Assembly (NCBI RefSeq): GCF_024198215.1 | Contig: NZ_JAKCFA010000006.1 | Span: 310,001-374,000, forward strand | From: Myxococcus qinghaiensis | Lineage (GTDB): Bacteria > Myxococcota > Myxococcia > Myxococcales > Myxococcaceae | Direction: 5' to 3' | DNA length: 64,000 nucleotides | In this document: in pieces, positions 48,402 to 57,623 of the stretch | Position numbering within the stretch: position 1 is the first letter of the stretch | Layout: each line of letters opens with the position of its first letter | Position numbers and translations under genes: made by a program | The notes under the pieces: generated by a model | The model's input: the letters and a program-made list of their open reading frames with translations, nothing else | What the model was told of the DNA's origin: nothing | Database searches by the model: none

Positions 48402-50861
48402 TCAGTCGTACTTGAGCGCGATGATGGGGTCCACGCGCGAGGCCCTCAGGGCCGGCAGCCACGTGGCGACGAGCCCCACCGTGAGCAGCACCAGCGGCGC
48501 GATGACGAAGGCCCATGGGTCCAACGCGCTGACGCCGTGGACCATCCCGGAGACCAGCCGCGTCAGGCCCAGCGCGCCCACGAAGCCCAGCGCCACGCCC
48601 GCGCCCACCGAGCCCAGGCCCTGGAGGAACACCAGCCGCACCACCTCCGCCCGCGTGGCGCCCAGCGCCAGCCGCACGCCCATCTCCCGGGTGCGCTGGC
48701 TCACCAGATAGGACAGCACCCCGTAGATGCCCACCGCGGCCAGCCCGAGCGCCAGCGCCGCCATCAACCCCAGCAGCACCATGTTGAAGCGCTCGGAGCC
48801 CAGCGTGCGCGCCACGTGGTCTTCCAGCTTCAGCGACTCCGTCACCGGCTGCCGCGCGTCCACCGCCCACACCTCGCGCTGCACGGACGCCACCAGCGCC
48901 GCGTGGCCCCCGGAGCCTCGCACCAGGAGGTTCTGCGGCAGCATGCGCACCAGCATCCCGTTGAGCACCGGGGCCACCTGCCCCGAGGCCACGTACAGCA
49001 CCGCGGGCGACTCCCGGTCCAACCCGTTCTCCCGCACGTCTCGAACCACGCCCACGATGACGCGCGGCGCGGTGTCCTGCAGCGACGGCACCGTGTAGGC
49101 CACCCGCAGGCTCTTGCCGATGACGTCCTCACCCGGCCAGTACTTGCGCGCGGCCGTCTCGTTGATGACCACGACGTGGGGCGCCCCCGCCACGTCCGTG
49201 TCCGCCAGCAACCTGCCTTTCACCAGCCCCAGTCCCAGGGCACCGAAGTACCCCGGCGACACCGGCCGATACTGGCCAAACCCCACGCCAGGGCCGTCCA
49301 GGCGGCCCTCGAACTTGCCGTCGATGGCGAAGCCCATGCTGGGCCCCAGCTCCATCGGCAGCGCGGGCGTGAAGCCGACGGCCGTCACCCCCGGCAGCGC
49401 CCTCACCCGCTCCTCCACCTGACGGTGGAAGCGCTCCAGGGCCTCCCGCTCGCCATAGCGTCCCTCCGGCAGCGACAGGCGAAGCACGTGCACGTCGCTC
49501 GCGTCGAAGCCAGGACGGACGACCTGGAGCGCGCCAAAGCCCCGGATGAGCAGCGCGGCCCCCACGAGCAGCACCACCGCGAGCGCCACCTGCCCCACCA
49601 CCAGCAGCTTGCGCGTCCTGCCGCCCCCGGGCCCCGACGTCGCCCGCTGCGCCCCTTGCCTCAGCGCATCCTGGAGGTCCGGCCGCGACGCCTGCCACGC
49701 GGGCAACAGCCCGAAGAGCACCCCCGTCAGCAGCGACACGCCCACGGAGAACGCCAGCACCGCGCCATTCAGCTCCACCTCCGCGCCGCCGGGCACGGAC
49801 AGCTCCGCGGGCGCCAGGGACAACAGCGCGGGCAACACCGCCGAGGCCAGCAGGATGCCCAGCCCTCCGCCCACCACGGACAACAGCAGGCTCTCCGTCA
49901 TGAGCTGCCCCACCAACCGCCGGGGCGAAGCCCCCAAGGCCGCGCGCACCACCAGCTCCCGCTGTCGCGCCGCCGCCCTCGCCAGTTGGAGGTTGGCCAG
50001 GTTGACACACGCGATGAGCAGCACCAGCCCCACCGCGCCCAGCAACACCCAGAGCGCCAGCCGCAGGTCCCCCGCCAGGAACGTCCGCAGGTCCTCCGCG
50101 ACGAACTTCTCCTTCCCTCGCAGCAGGTTCGGCTTGTCCGCGCGCAGCCCCTCGGTCAGCGTCTTCAGGGCCGCGCCGACGTCCTCCGACGACAGGCCCG
50201 CGCGCACCCTCGCGACCACGTGGAGGAAGTTGGAGTCATCGGTGTTGGTCAGGTCCAGTTGGAGCGGCGTCCACAGCTGCGCCTCCCGAGGGTGGTGGAA
50301 GGACTCCGCCGCCACGCCCACCACCGTGTAGGGCTGGTCATTCAGCGTGAAGGAGCGGCCGATGACGTCGGGAGCGCCCGCGAAGCGCCGCTTCCACAAC
50401 CCATGGCTGAGCACCACCACCCGAGGCCCGCCCACCACGTCCTCTTCCGGCAGGAAGCCGCGCCCCAGCACGGGCCGCACGCCCAGGGTCTCGAAGAAGT
50501 TCCCCGTCACCCGCATGCCCGACAGACGCTCCGGGAGCCCATCCCCCAGGATGTTGAAGCCCGTGGGCAGCAGCTCCGACGCGGCGACCTGGGAGAAGGG
50601 CGAGCCCTCCGTCGACAGCCAGACGTATTGCGCGATGGCCTGAGAGGTCGCGCGCCCGTCCTCATCCTGGCGGAACACCTGCACCAGCTGCTCGGGCTCC
50701 GGGTACGGCAGCGGGCGGAGCAACACGCCGTGCACCACGCTGAAGATGGCCGTGTTCGCCCCGATGGCCAGGGCCAGCGTCAGGATGGAGACGACGGTGA
50801 AGCCCCGGCTCTTGAGCAGCAACCGGACGGCATAGCGGAGATCCTCGAAGAGGACGGCCAA
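48402..50861 (-). CDS. MacB-type permease without ATPase (ADOP family)
   Basis: This 819-residue inner-membrane protein is a duplication of the FtsX/MacB permease. Helix 1 (TVVSILTLALAIGANTAIFS) is followed by a MacB periplasmic domain with a conserved VVGVAAESF-type core, then three helices at about 265-390. A second MacB domain (about 440-680) and the second triple-helix block end in LRASRVDPIIALKYD. The motifs ELVVRAALGASPRRLV and EMGVRLALGATRAEVV are the two coupling helices. The N-terminal FEDLRYAVRLLLKSRGFT is the signature of the ADOP group, which lacks its own ATPase gene. No ATPase gene is adjacent here. Confidence 0.92.
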   Translation of the reverse strand: MAVLFEDLRYAVRLLLKSRGFTVVSILTLALAIGANTAIFSVVHGVLLRPLPYPEPEQLVQVFRQDEDGRATSQAIAQYVWLSTEGSPFSQVAASELLPTGFNILGDGLPERLSGMRVTGNFFETLGVRPVLGRGFLPEEDVVGGPRVVVLSHGLWKRRFAGAPDVIGRSFTLNDQPYTVVGVAAESFHHPREAQLWTPLQLDLTNTDDSNFLHVVARVRAGLSSEDVGAALKTLTEGLRADKPNLLRGKEKFVAEDLRTFLAGDLRLALWVLLGAVGLVLLIACVNLANLQLARAAARQRELVVRAALGASPRRLVGQLMTESLLLSVVGGGLGILLASAVLPALLSLAPAELSVPGGAEVELNGAVLAFSVGVSLLTGVLFGLLPAWQASRPDLQDALRQGAQRATSGPGGGRTRKLLVVGQVALAVVLLVGAALLIRGFGALQVVRPGFDASDVHVLRLSLPEGRYGEREALERFHRQVEERVRALPGVTAVGFTPALPMELGPSMGFAIDGKFEGRLDGPGVGFGQYRPVSPGYFGALGLGLVKGRLLADTDVAGAPHVVVINETAARKYWPGEDVIGKSLRVAYTVPSLQDTAPRVIVGVVRDVRENGLDRESPAVLYVASGQVAPVLNGMLVRMLPQNLLVRGSGGHAALVASVQREVWAVDARQPVTESLKLEDHVARTLGSERFNMVLLGLMAALALGLAAVGIYGVLSYLVSQRTREMGVRLALGATRAEVVRLVFLQGLGSVGAGVALGFVGALGLTRLVSGMVHGVSALDPWAFVIAPLVLLTVGLVATWLPALRASRVDPIIALKYD

Positions 50862-50940
50862 GGCGACTCCAGGTGGGGGACGCCTGCCCTACGCGCCACC
50901 CCCGTCAGCCATTGCAATGGCTGCCTGCTTTCCCATCCAT

Positions 50941-50983
50941 GGGACAGCAATGACTTCACCGGGACAGGGCAATGACTTCACCG
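50941..50983. repeat. Direct repeat of about 21-23 bp upstream of barrel gene
   Basis: GGGACAGCAATGACTTCACCG is followed at once by a second copy with an extra GG (GGGACAGG, then GCAATGACTTCACCG). The pair stands in the 276-base divergent gap between the MacB-type permease and the barrel gene. It could be a tandem regulator site or the end of an eroded insertion element; no transposase is present. Confidence 0.6.
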
Positions 50984-51137
50984 CAAGCCAGGGAGAATCC
51001 GGACGCGTCACACGTCAAGCCGTTCGGCGGGGCGAGCCGCCGATACTTGCCTGGAAGGGGGGACCTGGAGGTGCGCTTGCGTTGACTTCGTCGCCATGCG
51101 ACTCCTGCGCGCTTGTCCAATGAGTGAAGGAGTCGTC

Positions 51138-52049
51138 GTGTCGTTCCGGCCCGCGCTTGCCTTGTTGTCGGCGCTGTTCTGTGTCGCCCTGGCCCTCCCC
51201 TCCACTGCTTCGGCGCAGTCGGGCTCGCTGCCTGGCTTCAACCTGCAGCGGTTGGAGATGGACCCGGCGGGCCTCGGCTCACTGCTCGTCAGCACCGGCC
51301 GCACGCTTCCTGCGGGCATGGTGCGCGTGGCCGTCCAGGGCCACTACGAGCAACTGCCCTTCCACTTCCAGACGCGCTGGGAGCCGGGCGGCGGCTCGGG
51401 CCTGGTGGAGAACAAGTTCACCATGGACGTGACGGCCGCCATCGGCGTGCTGGACTGGCTCCAGGTGGACGCGGAGGTGCCCTTCATCGTCACCCAGGGC
51501 GGCACGGCCTTCATGAACGTGAACGCGCCGGAAGGTCAGGGCCTGGGCTCGCCGTGGCTGGGGGCTCGCGCCGCGCTGGTGCGGCCGGACTTCGGCCTCC
51601 AGGTCGCGGTGGACCTCTCCGCCGCCCTGCCGGTGGGCAAGAAGGAGCTGCTGGCGCGCGACGACTACGCGGTGCACCCCAGCCTCCAGCTCGGCTTCCT
51701 CGCGGAGACGTGGCAGCTGGGCGCCGAGGTGGGCGTCCTCCTGCGCGCGAAGCAGGACCTGGGCTCGCTGTCCGCTGAGCCGGCGGACATCATCGGCAAC
51801 GAGCTGCGGCTGGCGGGCACGGTGACGTCGCGCGCCGGGGAGCTGACGCGCAGCGAGGTGAGCATGCTCGTCGGCGTGCCGCTCCAGGGAGGCCGCCTGG
51901 GCGCGGAGCTGATGGTGGCCATCCGCCGGCACACCACCTCCTGGATGGACCTCTACGTCATGGGCGGCCCGGGCGTCGGCGCGGGCCTGGACACGCCCAC
52001 CTTCCGCTTCCTCGCCGGGGCCTCGTTCGCCACCGGCCGCGTGGACTGA
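51138..52049 (+). CDS. Outer-membrane beta-barrel protein, lone barrel
   Basis: This 303-residue protein has a signal peptide (ALFCVALALPSTASAQSG, cut near 28). The remainder is strands of alternating polarity, for example RVAVQGHYEQLPFHFQTRWE, DWLQVDAEVPFIVTQGG and GLQVAVDLSAALPVGKKEL. The size and spacing suggest a 10-12 stranded barrel like those at the N-terminus of large myxobacterial OmpA-type proteins, but no OmpA domain follows. The GTG at 51138 is supported by GAAGGAG five bases upstream; an ATG at 51096 would add residues before the signal peptide. Confidence 0.75.
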   Translation: MSFRPALALLSALFCVALALPSTASAQSGSLPGFNLQRLEMDPAGLGSLLVSTGRTLPAGMVRVAVQGHYEQLPFHFQTRWEPGGGSGLVENKFTMDVTAAIGVLDWLQVDAEVPFIVTQGGTAFMNVNAPEGQGLGSPWLGARAALVRPDFGLQVAVDLSAALPVGKKELLARDDYAVHPSLQLGFLAETWQLGAEVGVLLRAKQDLGSLSAEPADIIGNELRLAGTVTSRAGELTRSEVSMLVGVPLQGGRLGAELMVAIRRHTTSWMDLYVMGGPGVGAGLDTPTFRFLAGASFATGRVD

Positions 52050-52064
52050 AGGAAGCAGGACCCA

Positions 52065-52106
52065 GGCGCCTCGCGCTCCCCTCCCGGGGATTCGAAGCGA
52101 GGCGCC
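52065..52106. terminator. Bidirectional terminator between convergent genes
   Basis: GGCGCCTCGC (52065-52074) pairs with GCGAGGCGCC (52097-52106). The loop can form an inner TCCCC/GGGGA stem. It sits 16 bases after the barrel gene and 12 bases before the OPT gene's 3' end. Confidence 0.75.
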
Positions 52107-52117
52107 GCGCGCTTCAA

Positions 52118-54022
52118 CTACTTGGGCATCACCCCGAAGGCCTTCGCCATCGCGATGCCGATGCCCAGCAGGCTCTCTCCCGCGATGAAGCCCGAGGACA
52201 CGGGCAGCACGGTGTCCTCGGCGAGCTTCGGAGCCTTGCGGCGCATCACCTCGGCGATGGCGGAGCCCAGGAAGAAGGCGATGGAGCTGGAGCCGGGGAT
52301 GACGATGGCCAGCCCGAAACCCGCGGGTGACGGCACGTAGGCCTTCAGCTTCGCCGGCGCCCACCGCTCCAGCAGCACCAGGAGGATGCCGAGCGTCCCG
52401 CCGCACAAAGCGCCCCAGCGCGCGGTGACGGGCATGGCCGACACGCCCGTGGCGAGCAGCTTCGACACGCCGGCCCACACCATGGTGGCGGGCGCGGGGA
52501 ACTCCGCCGAGCCGAGCACGTCCGGGCTGGGGATGAGGATGTTGAACACCGGCACCACCACCGCCGCGCCGGCCACCACGCCGAACAGCTGCGCGACGAA
52601 CTGCTGGCGCGGGTTGGCGCCCAACAGCCAGCCGGACTTGAGGTCCGTCAGCAGGTCCGCCGAGTGCAGTCCCACGCCACCCGTGGCGTTGGCGCTCATC
52701 ACGTTGGCGGGGATGTTGCCCGGCGCCAGGCCTCCGAAGATGAGCTGCGTGACGGGCCCCAGCGCCTTGGTGGGCGTGGTGTCCGTCTCACCGGTGACGC
52801 GGCTGGCGATGACGCCCATGACGACGGCCAGCGGCATGGCCAGCACGCCCGCCCACCACGGAATCTGGAAGAGGTACGCCATCAGGAAGATGGCGATGGG
52901 GCCCAGCACCGCGAAGCCCAGGGGGAACCAGGACGGAGGACACTCGATGCCCGCCAACGGGTCCGCCGCCTCCTCCTCCTTCGCGCTCTTGCGGCCGAAC
53001 AGCCCCGACAGCGCCTTGAAGGAGCGCGCCACGCTGCGCCACTGGAAGGCGAACGCGAGCAGACCCGAGGACACCAGCAGCGCGGAGCCCGTCCACACCA
53101 TCCACGTGTTGATGGCCCGGTACGTCACCTCCGGAATGGCGCCCTGGGTGACCATGGCCGGCGCGAGGAAGCCGTACGTCAGCACCGCGCCCAGCAACAT
53201 GGACCAGCCCGTGCGGAAGCTCACCAGCGCGCCCGCGCCCACCAGGAGGAGGCTGAAGTCGAACGACAGCGTCCACGCGGAGGCCTTCTTGCCCAGCAGG
53301 GTGAACGGCATGCTCACCTTCTCCGGGATGTTGGTCAGCCACGAGAAGCGCGCGTCGCGCACCAGCACCAGCAGGGCTCCGATGAGGCCCGCGCCCGCCA
53401 GCAGCTTCGACTTGCGCCGGGCCACCTCACCGTGCCCATGCAGGGCGCGGATGGTCTCCGCGGTGGCGGTGCCGGTGGGGAACGGCAGCGCCTCGATGTT
53501 GATGAGCTGGCGCTTGATGGGGATGGCCGCGAAGACGCCCAGCGCGGAGATGACGGCGAACCACGCCACCAGCCAGCCGGCGGGCGGCAGCGCGCCCGTG
53601 AGCATCAGCAGCGCGGGGACGGCGGCCATGTTGCCACCGCCCGTCATGTAGCCGGCGGCCGACGCCACCGAGCCCATGGCGTTGTTCTCCAGCGCGGTGA
53701 AATCGTTCTTCAACAGCTTGAGCGAGCGCAGCGTGCCGAACACCGCGAAGGCCAGGATGCAGGCTGTGATGGTGACGCCCAGGCTCCAGCCCGTCTTGAG
53801 GATGACGTACAGGTTGGACAGGCACATCACCGCGCCAATCAACATGCCCGCGATGACGGCGCGCACGGTGAGCTGGCGCGAGCCGCCCTGGTAGACATTC
53901 TTGAGCCAGTACAGCTCCGGGTCCTGCGTCGCGGAAGCACCCGGCTCGCCCGCGTGCGAGTCTGTGGGCTGGAGGCGAAGCCCACTGGGGCTCGGAGTCT
54001 GTTGAGAGGGGGACTGGCTCAT
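52118..54022 (-). CDS. OPT-family oligopeptide or metal-chelate transporter
   Basis: This 634-residue integral membrane protein has about 14-16 helices. After a polar N-terminus come ELYWLKNVYQGGSRQLTVRA and VIAGMLIGAVMCLSNLYVIL, then NNAMGSVASAAGYMTGGG and IEALPFPTGTATAETIRALH, which are the conserved OPT boxes. The family imports small peptides in fungi and plants and metal chelates in some bacteria; the bacterial group with this LPFPTGTA motif is mostly uncharacterised. The ATG at 54020-54022 is chosen; the longer frame upstream contains no helix. It follows slyD on the same strand. Confidence 0.92.
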   Translation of the reverse strand: MSQSPSQQTPSPSGLRLQPTDSHAGEPGASATQDPELYWLKNVYQGGSRQLTVRAVIAGMLIGAVMCLSNLYVILKTGWSLGVTITACILAFAVFGTLRSLKLLKNDFTALENNAMGSVASAAGYMTGGGNMAAVPALLMLTGALPPAGWLVAWFAVISALGVFAAIPIKRQLINIEALPFPTGTATAETIRALHGHGEVARRKSKLLAGAGLIGALLVLVRDARFSWLTNIPEKVSMPFTLLGKKASAWTLSFDFSLLLVGAGALVSFRTGWSMLLGAVLTYGFLAPAMVTQGAIPEVTYRAINTWMVWTGSALLVSSGLLAFAFQWRSVARSFKALSGLFGRKSAKEEEAADPLAGIECPPSWFPLGFAVLGPIAIFLMAYLFQIPWWAGVLAMPLAVVMGVIASRVTGETDTTPTKALGPVTQLIFGGLAPGNIPANVMSANATGGVGLHSADLLTDLKSGWLLGANPRQQFVAQLFGVVAGAAVVVPVFNILIPSPDVLGSAEFPAPATMVWAGVSKLLATGVSAMPVTARWGALCGGTLGILLVLLERWAPAKLKAYVPSPAGFGLAIVIPGSSSIAFFLGSAIAEVMRRKAPKLAEDTVLPVSSGFIAGESLLGIGIAMAKAFGVMPK

Positions 54023-54086
54023 TGGGGCGGCAAAGATAGTGCAGGCCCCCTCCCCGACGAAGAACTCCCTCCGGCAGGCAAGCGAA

Positions 54087-54114
54087 AGGGGCGAGGCATT
54101 CCGGCCCCGCCCCT
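54087..54114 (-). terminator. Possible terminator of slyD
   Basis: A 7-bp stem (AGGGGCG at 54087-54093 with CGCCCCT at 54108-54114) lies in the 123 bases between slyD and the OPT gene. It has no clear T-run. Confidence 0.4.
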
Positions 54115-54145
54115 CGGTGTCGCCGCAGGGCGTCACGCCCTGGCG

Positions 54146-54631
54146 TCAGGCGTGCTCGTGACCGCCGGGCCCGTGGACGTGGCCGTGGGTGAGTTCCTCC
54201 GAGGACGCCGGGCGGATGTCCTTCACGGTGACGTCGAAGTGGAGCGTCTTGCCGGCGAGCGGGTGGTTCAGGTCGATGACGATGTCGTCGCCCCGCACTT
54301 CCTGGATGCGCAGGGGGATGTCGCCCTGCTCCGTCTGGGCCATCAGCGTCTGGCCGGGCTGCGGGGTGAAGCCAGGGGGCAGCATGGCGCGCGGGACGAC
54401 GCGCACGCCCTCCGGGTCATGCTCGCCGTAGCCCTGGGCGGGCTGCACCACCACCTGCTTGCTGTCGCCCTGCCCCAGGCCCTCCAGCGCGCCCTCCAGG
54501 CCGGGGACGATTTGACGGTGCCCGTGCAGGTAGGCGAGCGGCTGATCCGGTGCGCTCTGGTCGATGACCTGTCCGTCACCGAGGTGCAGCCGGTACTCCA
54601 GCGAGACAATCGAATCCTTGGTGACCCTCAT
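54146..54631 (-). CDS. slyD: FKBP-type peptidyl-prolyl isomerase SlyD
   Basis: This is a 161-residue cytoplasmic prolyl isomerase and metal-binding chaperone. The N-terminal FKBP half begins VSLEYRLHLGDGQVIDQS and has PLAYLHGHRQIVPGLEGALE with GLGQGDSK, the SlyD-type flap entry. The inserted IF domain spans about 70-125, with AYGEHD-like GYGEHDPEGV, and DIVIDLNHPLAGKTLHFDVT closes the FKBP fold. The tail HGHVHGPGGHEHA is a short His-rich metal-binding stretch as in many SlyD proteins. It is probably a single gene, with a GAGG-type site upstream of the ATG. Confidence 0.95.
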   Translation of the reverse strand: MRVTKDSIVSLEYRLHLGDGQVIDQSAPDQPLAYLHGHRQIVPGLEGALEGLGQGDSKQVVVQPAQGYGEHDPEGVRVVPRAMLPPGFTPQPGQTLMAQTEQGDIPLRIQEVRGDDIVIDLNHPLAGKTLHFDVTVKDIRPASSEELTHGHVHGPGGHEHA

Positions 54632-54702
54632 GCGGGCTCCTCTGTCGGGTGAGGCGGTGAGACGGCTTCCGGTGGGAAGGATGGGACGGCTTATGCCCGG
54701 CG

Positions 54703-55980
54703 TCAGGAGGTGGTGGGGCCTGTCGCTCGCTCGACGTCCGTGCGAGCGGGCGGTTCTCCGCGCGCCACGTACACGGCGGCGGCCAGGTCACCGGTGACGT
54801 TGAGGGTGGTGCGGCACATGTCCAGGAAGCGGTCCACGCCGAGCACGAGGCCCAGGCCCTCCACCGGAATCTTGAACATGCCCAGAATCATCGCGATGAC
54901 GGGGATGGAGCCCGCGGGCACGCCGGCGGTGCCGATACCGGCCAGGATGCAGATGAACATGATGAGCGCCTGCTGGGACAGGTCCAGGTGCACGCCGTAC
55001 ACCTGCGCGAGGAAGAGCACGGTGACGCCCTCGAAGAGCGCGGTGCCGTTCTGGTTCATCGCCGAGCCGGCGGTGAGCACGAAGCGCGACACGTTGGGCG
55101 GCAGCTTGAGGTTCTCCTCGGCGACCTTGAGCGCGGTGGGCAGGGTGGCGCTGGAGGAGGACGTGGAGAAGGCGGTGACGATGGCCAGGCGGCTGTCGCG
55201 GAAGAACTCGATGGGGTTGCGCCCGCCGAGGAAGCGCACCGACAGCGAGTAGACGATGAACATGTGGACGGCGAGCGCGAGCAGCACCGTGCCCACGTAG
55301 GCGGCGAGCTGCCCGAGGATGCCCAGGCCCAGCTTCGCCGTCATGGCGAACAGGAGCGCAGCCACGCCGAAGGGCGCCAGCTTCAGCACGCCGTCGATGA
55401 GCTTCATCATCACGTCGTAGAGGCCTTGAATCGTGTCGCGCAGGTGCCGCACGGGCTCGCCGGGGGTGAGCGCCACGCCCAGGCCGAAGATGAGCGAGAA
55501 GACGATGAGGCCGATCATGTCTCCGTCAGCCGCGGCCTTCAGGGGGTTGGTGGGCACCATGGACATCAGCACCGCGCCGAAGGACGTGTCGGACGGGGGC
55601 GGGGCCGCCTTGATTTGCGTGCCGCTCCGGGCGAGCGCGCGGGCCTCGTCGCTGAGTCCCACGCCGGGCTGGATGAGGTTGACGAGCACCAGGCCGATGA
55701 GGACGGAGATGGTGGACAGGACGATGGTGTAGCCCAGCGTGCGGGCGCCCAGGCGGCCCACCTGCTTCAGGTCCAGCTCCGCCACGCCCATGACAAGCGC
55801 GGCGAAGAGCAGCGGCACCACGAGCATGAGCAGCAGGCGGATGAAAATCTGGCCCACCGGCGAGGCCACGTTGGTGACGGTCCAATCCAGCCAGGGGGAA
55901 CCGCCCGCCAGGGCATTGGCGGCGAGTCCCGCCACCGTGCCGGTGACGATGCCGATGAGCATCTTGTGGTGAGCCTTCAT
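54703..55980 (-). CDS. Dicarboxylate/amino acid:cation symporter (DAACS, GltP/DctA type)
   Basis: This is a 425-residue membrane transporter. The signature stretches are NVASPVGQIFIRLLLMLVVP (helix region 2), FSTSSSSATLPTALKVAEEN (the SSSSATLP reentrant loop HP1), FVLTAGSAMNQNGTALFEGV (the MNxxGTA cation site) and GVPAGSIPVIAMILG (HP2). These residues coordinate the substrate and sodium or protons in the GltPh fold. Substrate choice between dicarboxylates and acidic amino acids cannot be read here. The ATG at 55978-55980 starts the first helix (KMLIGIVTGTVAGLAANALA); GGAGA lies upstream. Confidence 0.95.
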   Translation of the reverse strand: MKAHHKMLIGIVTGTVAGLAANALAGGSPWLDWTVTNVASPVGQIFIRLLLMLVVPLLFAALVMGVAELDLKQVGRLGARTLGYTIVLSTISVLIGLVLVNLIQPGVGLSDEARALARSGTQIKAAPPPSDTSFGAVLMSMVPTNPLKAAADGDMIGLIVFSLIFGLGVALTPGEPVRHLRDTIQGLYDVMMKLIDGVLKLAPFGVAALLFAMTAKLGLGILGQLAAYVGTVLLALAVHMFIVYSLSVRFLGGRNPIEFFRDSRLAIVTAFSTSSSSATLPTALKVAEENLKLPPNVSRFVLTAGSAMNQNGTALFEGVTVLFLAQVYGVHLDLSQQALIMFICILAGIGTAGVPAGSIPVIAMILGMFKIPVEGLGLVLGVDRFLDMCRTTLNVTGDLAAAVYVARGEPPARTDVERATGPTTS

Positions 55981-56086
55981 CGAGCAGTCTCCGCGTGCCT
56001 CCGGTGGGGAGGGCAATGGGGCGCGCAGCCTACCGGCAAAGGAAGGTGGCGCCCACCCTTCGCATGGGACAAAGCTGCGCTCTCCC

Positions 56087-56725
56087 GTGGAAACCCTCGT
56101 CCAGCTCACCGAAGGCGCAGTGCCTCCTCCCCTCTTCCGGCGCCTGTTGCGGCGGCTGGGCGTGCTCGGCCGCGAGCGGCTGAAGGACACCTACCAGACG
56201 ACGTTCTGGTACGACTTCGGGCCTCCGACGAACGTGGTGGAGGACGTCATCTCCAGCCTGAGGCCCCAGGTCGCCGGGCGGAGGAGAATCGCCGGGGTGG
56301 AGTGGTGGCTGTCGCGGATGTACCCGACGGACGTGCGCGTGGACTTCCACCAGGACCGGGACGAGAAGCTCGCGCTGCGCACGGGGAAGCTGGTGCATCC
56401 GCGCATCAGCAGCGTGTTGTTCCTCAACCGGGTGCGCGGCGGGGCGCTGGTGGTGACGCGGGAGAAGCCGGACGAGGGCAACCCGTCGCTCGCGCCCGCG
56501 CGCATGGACACCGCGGACCTGGTGACGCCGCGTCCCAACCGGCTGGTGCTGTTCGACGGCACGCTGACGCACGGGGTGCTGGACGCGGAGAACCAGATTC
56601 CGGACGGGAAGCTGCCGGGGCGCTCGCGGCTGCGGCGCACGCTGGTGATGAACTGGTGGGGACACCGGCCCACGGACGTGCCGCGCTGGTCGGAGACGAA
56701 GCTCTACCGGGCGCTGGGGGGCTGA
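56087..56725 (+). CDS. 2-oxoglutarate/Fe(II)-dependent oxygenase-like protein
   Basis: This 212-residue protein has the double-stranded beta-helix pattern of 2OG-Fe(II) oxygenases. The iron ligands are likely His and Asp in VDFHQDRDEKLALRTGK (HxD) and a distal His in LVLFDGTLTHGVLD, with an Arg about ten or more residues later (RSRLRRTLVMNWW) for 2-oxoglutarate. LVHPRISSVLFLN and RGGALVVTREK are core strands. The substrate is unknown, and prolyl- or aspartyl-hydroxylase-like activity is possible. The start is the GTG at 56087. The 3' end overlaps the convergent methyltransferase gene by 22 bases. Confidence 0.75.
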   Translation: METLVQLTEGAVPPPLFRRLLRRLGVLGRERLKDTYQTTFWYDFGPPTNVVEDVISSLRPQVAGRRRIAGVEWWLSRMYPTDVRVDFHQDRDEKLALRTGKLVHPRISSVLFLNRVRGGALVVTREKPDEGNPSLAPARMDTADLVTPRPNRLVLFDGTLTHGVLDAENQIPDGKLPGRSRLRRTLVMNWWGHRPTDVPRWSETKLYRALGG

Positions 56726-57486
56726 GCGAGCGCGGCGGCCGTCTCGCGCAGGCGGTGGGTGACGCGCTCGGCCCACTCGGGTTCGATTTCCAGGCACGCG
56801 GGCTGGCGGCCCAGGCGCAGGGCGGCGGCGGGCAGCGAGCCACTGCCGGCGAAGGGGTCCAGCACGGTGTCGCCGGGGCGGCTGTACGTGCGCACGAGCG
56901 GCTCGACGACGGAGAAGGGCTTGTGGTGGGGGTGGCTGCCCCAGCGCGTGGCGTCGCCGTCATCGTCATAGCCGCCGACGACGGCCCAGACGGTGGGCAG
57001 GTCACCGGGGGCGAGGACGGGCTCGGGGGTGCGGGCGATGACGAGGGCCACTTCGTAGACGCGCAGGGTCTGCTCGTTGGCGTTCTTGTCGGTGGTGCGC
57101 TTGCCCCAGGTGAACTCGCCGCGCAGGTGGGGATAGCCCAGGGCCCTGGCGGCGGTGAGGATGGGCTCCTTGCCGAGCAGGTTGGTCCAGATGACGAGCG
57201 GGGCGTCTGGCGTGAGGTGGGCCAGGGCGCGGGAGAGCCAGGCCTCGGAGAAGACGCGGTAGTCGCGCACGGTCTCGAAGCGGACGATGGGGTTCTGGTC
57301 GATCTTCTTGTGGGCGCGCGGGTCCCTCAGGTCACCGCCCTTGCGCCGCCGGGTGAGCAGGCAATAGGGCGGGTCGGTGAGCAGGAGCGAGGCGCGGCGC
57401 TCGCCCAGGGCGGCGCGGTAGCCCTCGGGCTCGCGAGAGTCGGCGCGGATGCAGCGGAGGGCGTCGGAAGGGGGCGGGGAAGTCAT
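56704..57486 (-). CDS. Orphan DNA methyltransferase (N4-cytosine or N6-adenine type)
   Basis: This 260-residue protein has the beta-class order of motifs: TDPPY (motif IV, in SLLLTDPPYCLLTRRRKGGD) near residue 40, and DPFAGSGSLPAAALRLGRQ (motif I) near 210. In between are TLRVYEVALVIARTPE and SHPHHKPFSVVEPLVR, the usual pre-motif I segment (HPxxKP). No restriction endonuclease, specificity subunit or phage gene lies beside it, so it is an orphan, potentially epigenetic. DPPY fits N6-adenine or N4-cytosine methylation; the target is unknown. The ATG at 57484-57486 is chosen, and the longer frame upstream is Gly/Pro-rich. Confidence 0.88.
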   Translation of the reverse strand: MTSPPPSDALRCIRADSREPEGYRAALGERRASLLLTDPPYCLLTRRRKGGDLRDPRAHKKIDQNPIVRFETVRDYRVFSEAWLSRALAHLTPDAPLVIWTNLLGKEPILTAARALGYPHLRGEFTWGKRTTDKNANEQTLRVYEVALVIARTPEPVLAPGDLPTVWAVVGGYDDDGDATRWGSHPHHKPFSVVEPLVRTYSRPGDTVLDPFAGSGSLPAAALRLGRQPACLEIEPEWAERVTHRLRETAAALAQPPSAR

Positions 57487-57623
57487 CGTCCGGAGCGGCA
57501 CCCTACACGGAGGGCCGCGAGGCTCAAGGCCCGACGTGGGGACATCGGCTCCAGGTAGCATGTGAAGCCGTTGATGGGCCGACGGCAGTGCCCCCTCCTG
57601 GTCACGCCCGGAGGCCTGTTCCC

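Noticed and set aside
48402..50861. MacB-type permease as part of an efflux operon
   Set aside because: No ATPase, membrane-fusion protein or TolC gene is adjacent; neighbours are convergent or divergent.
56704..57486. Restriction-modification system
   Set aside because: Only a methyltransferase is present; flanking genes are not nucleases or specificity subunits.
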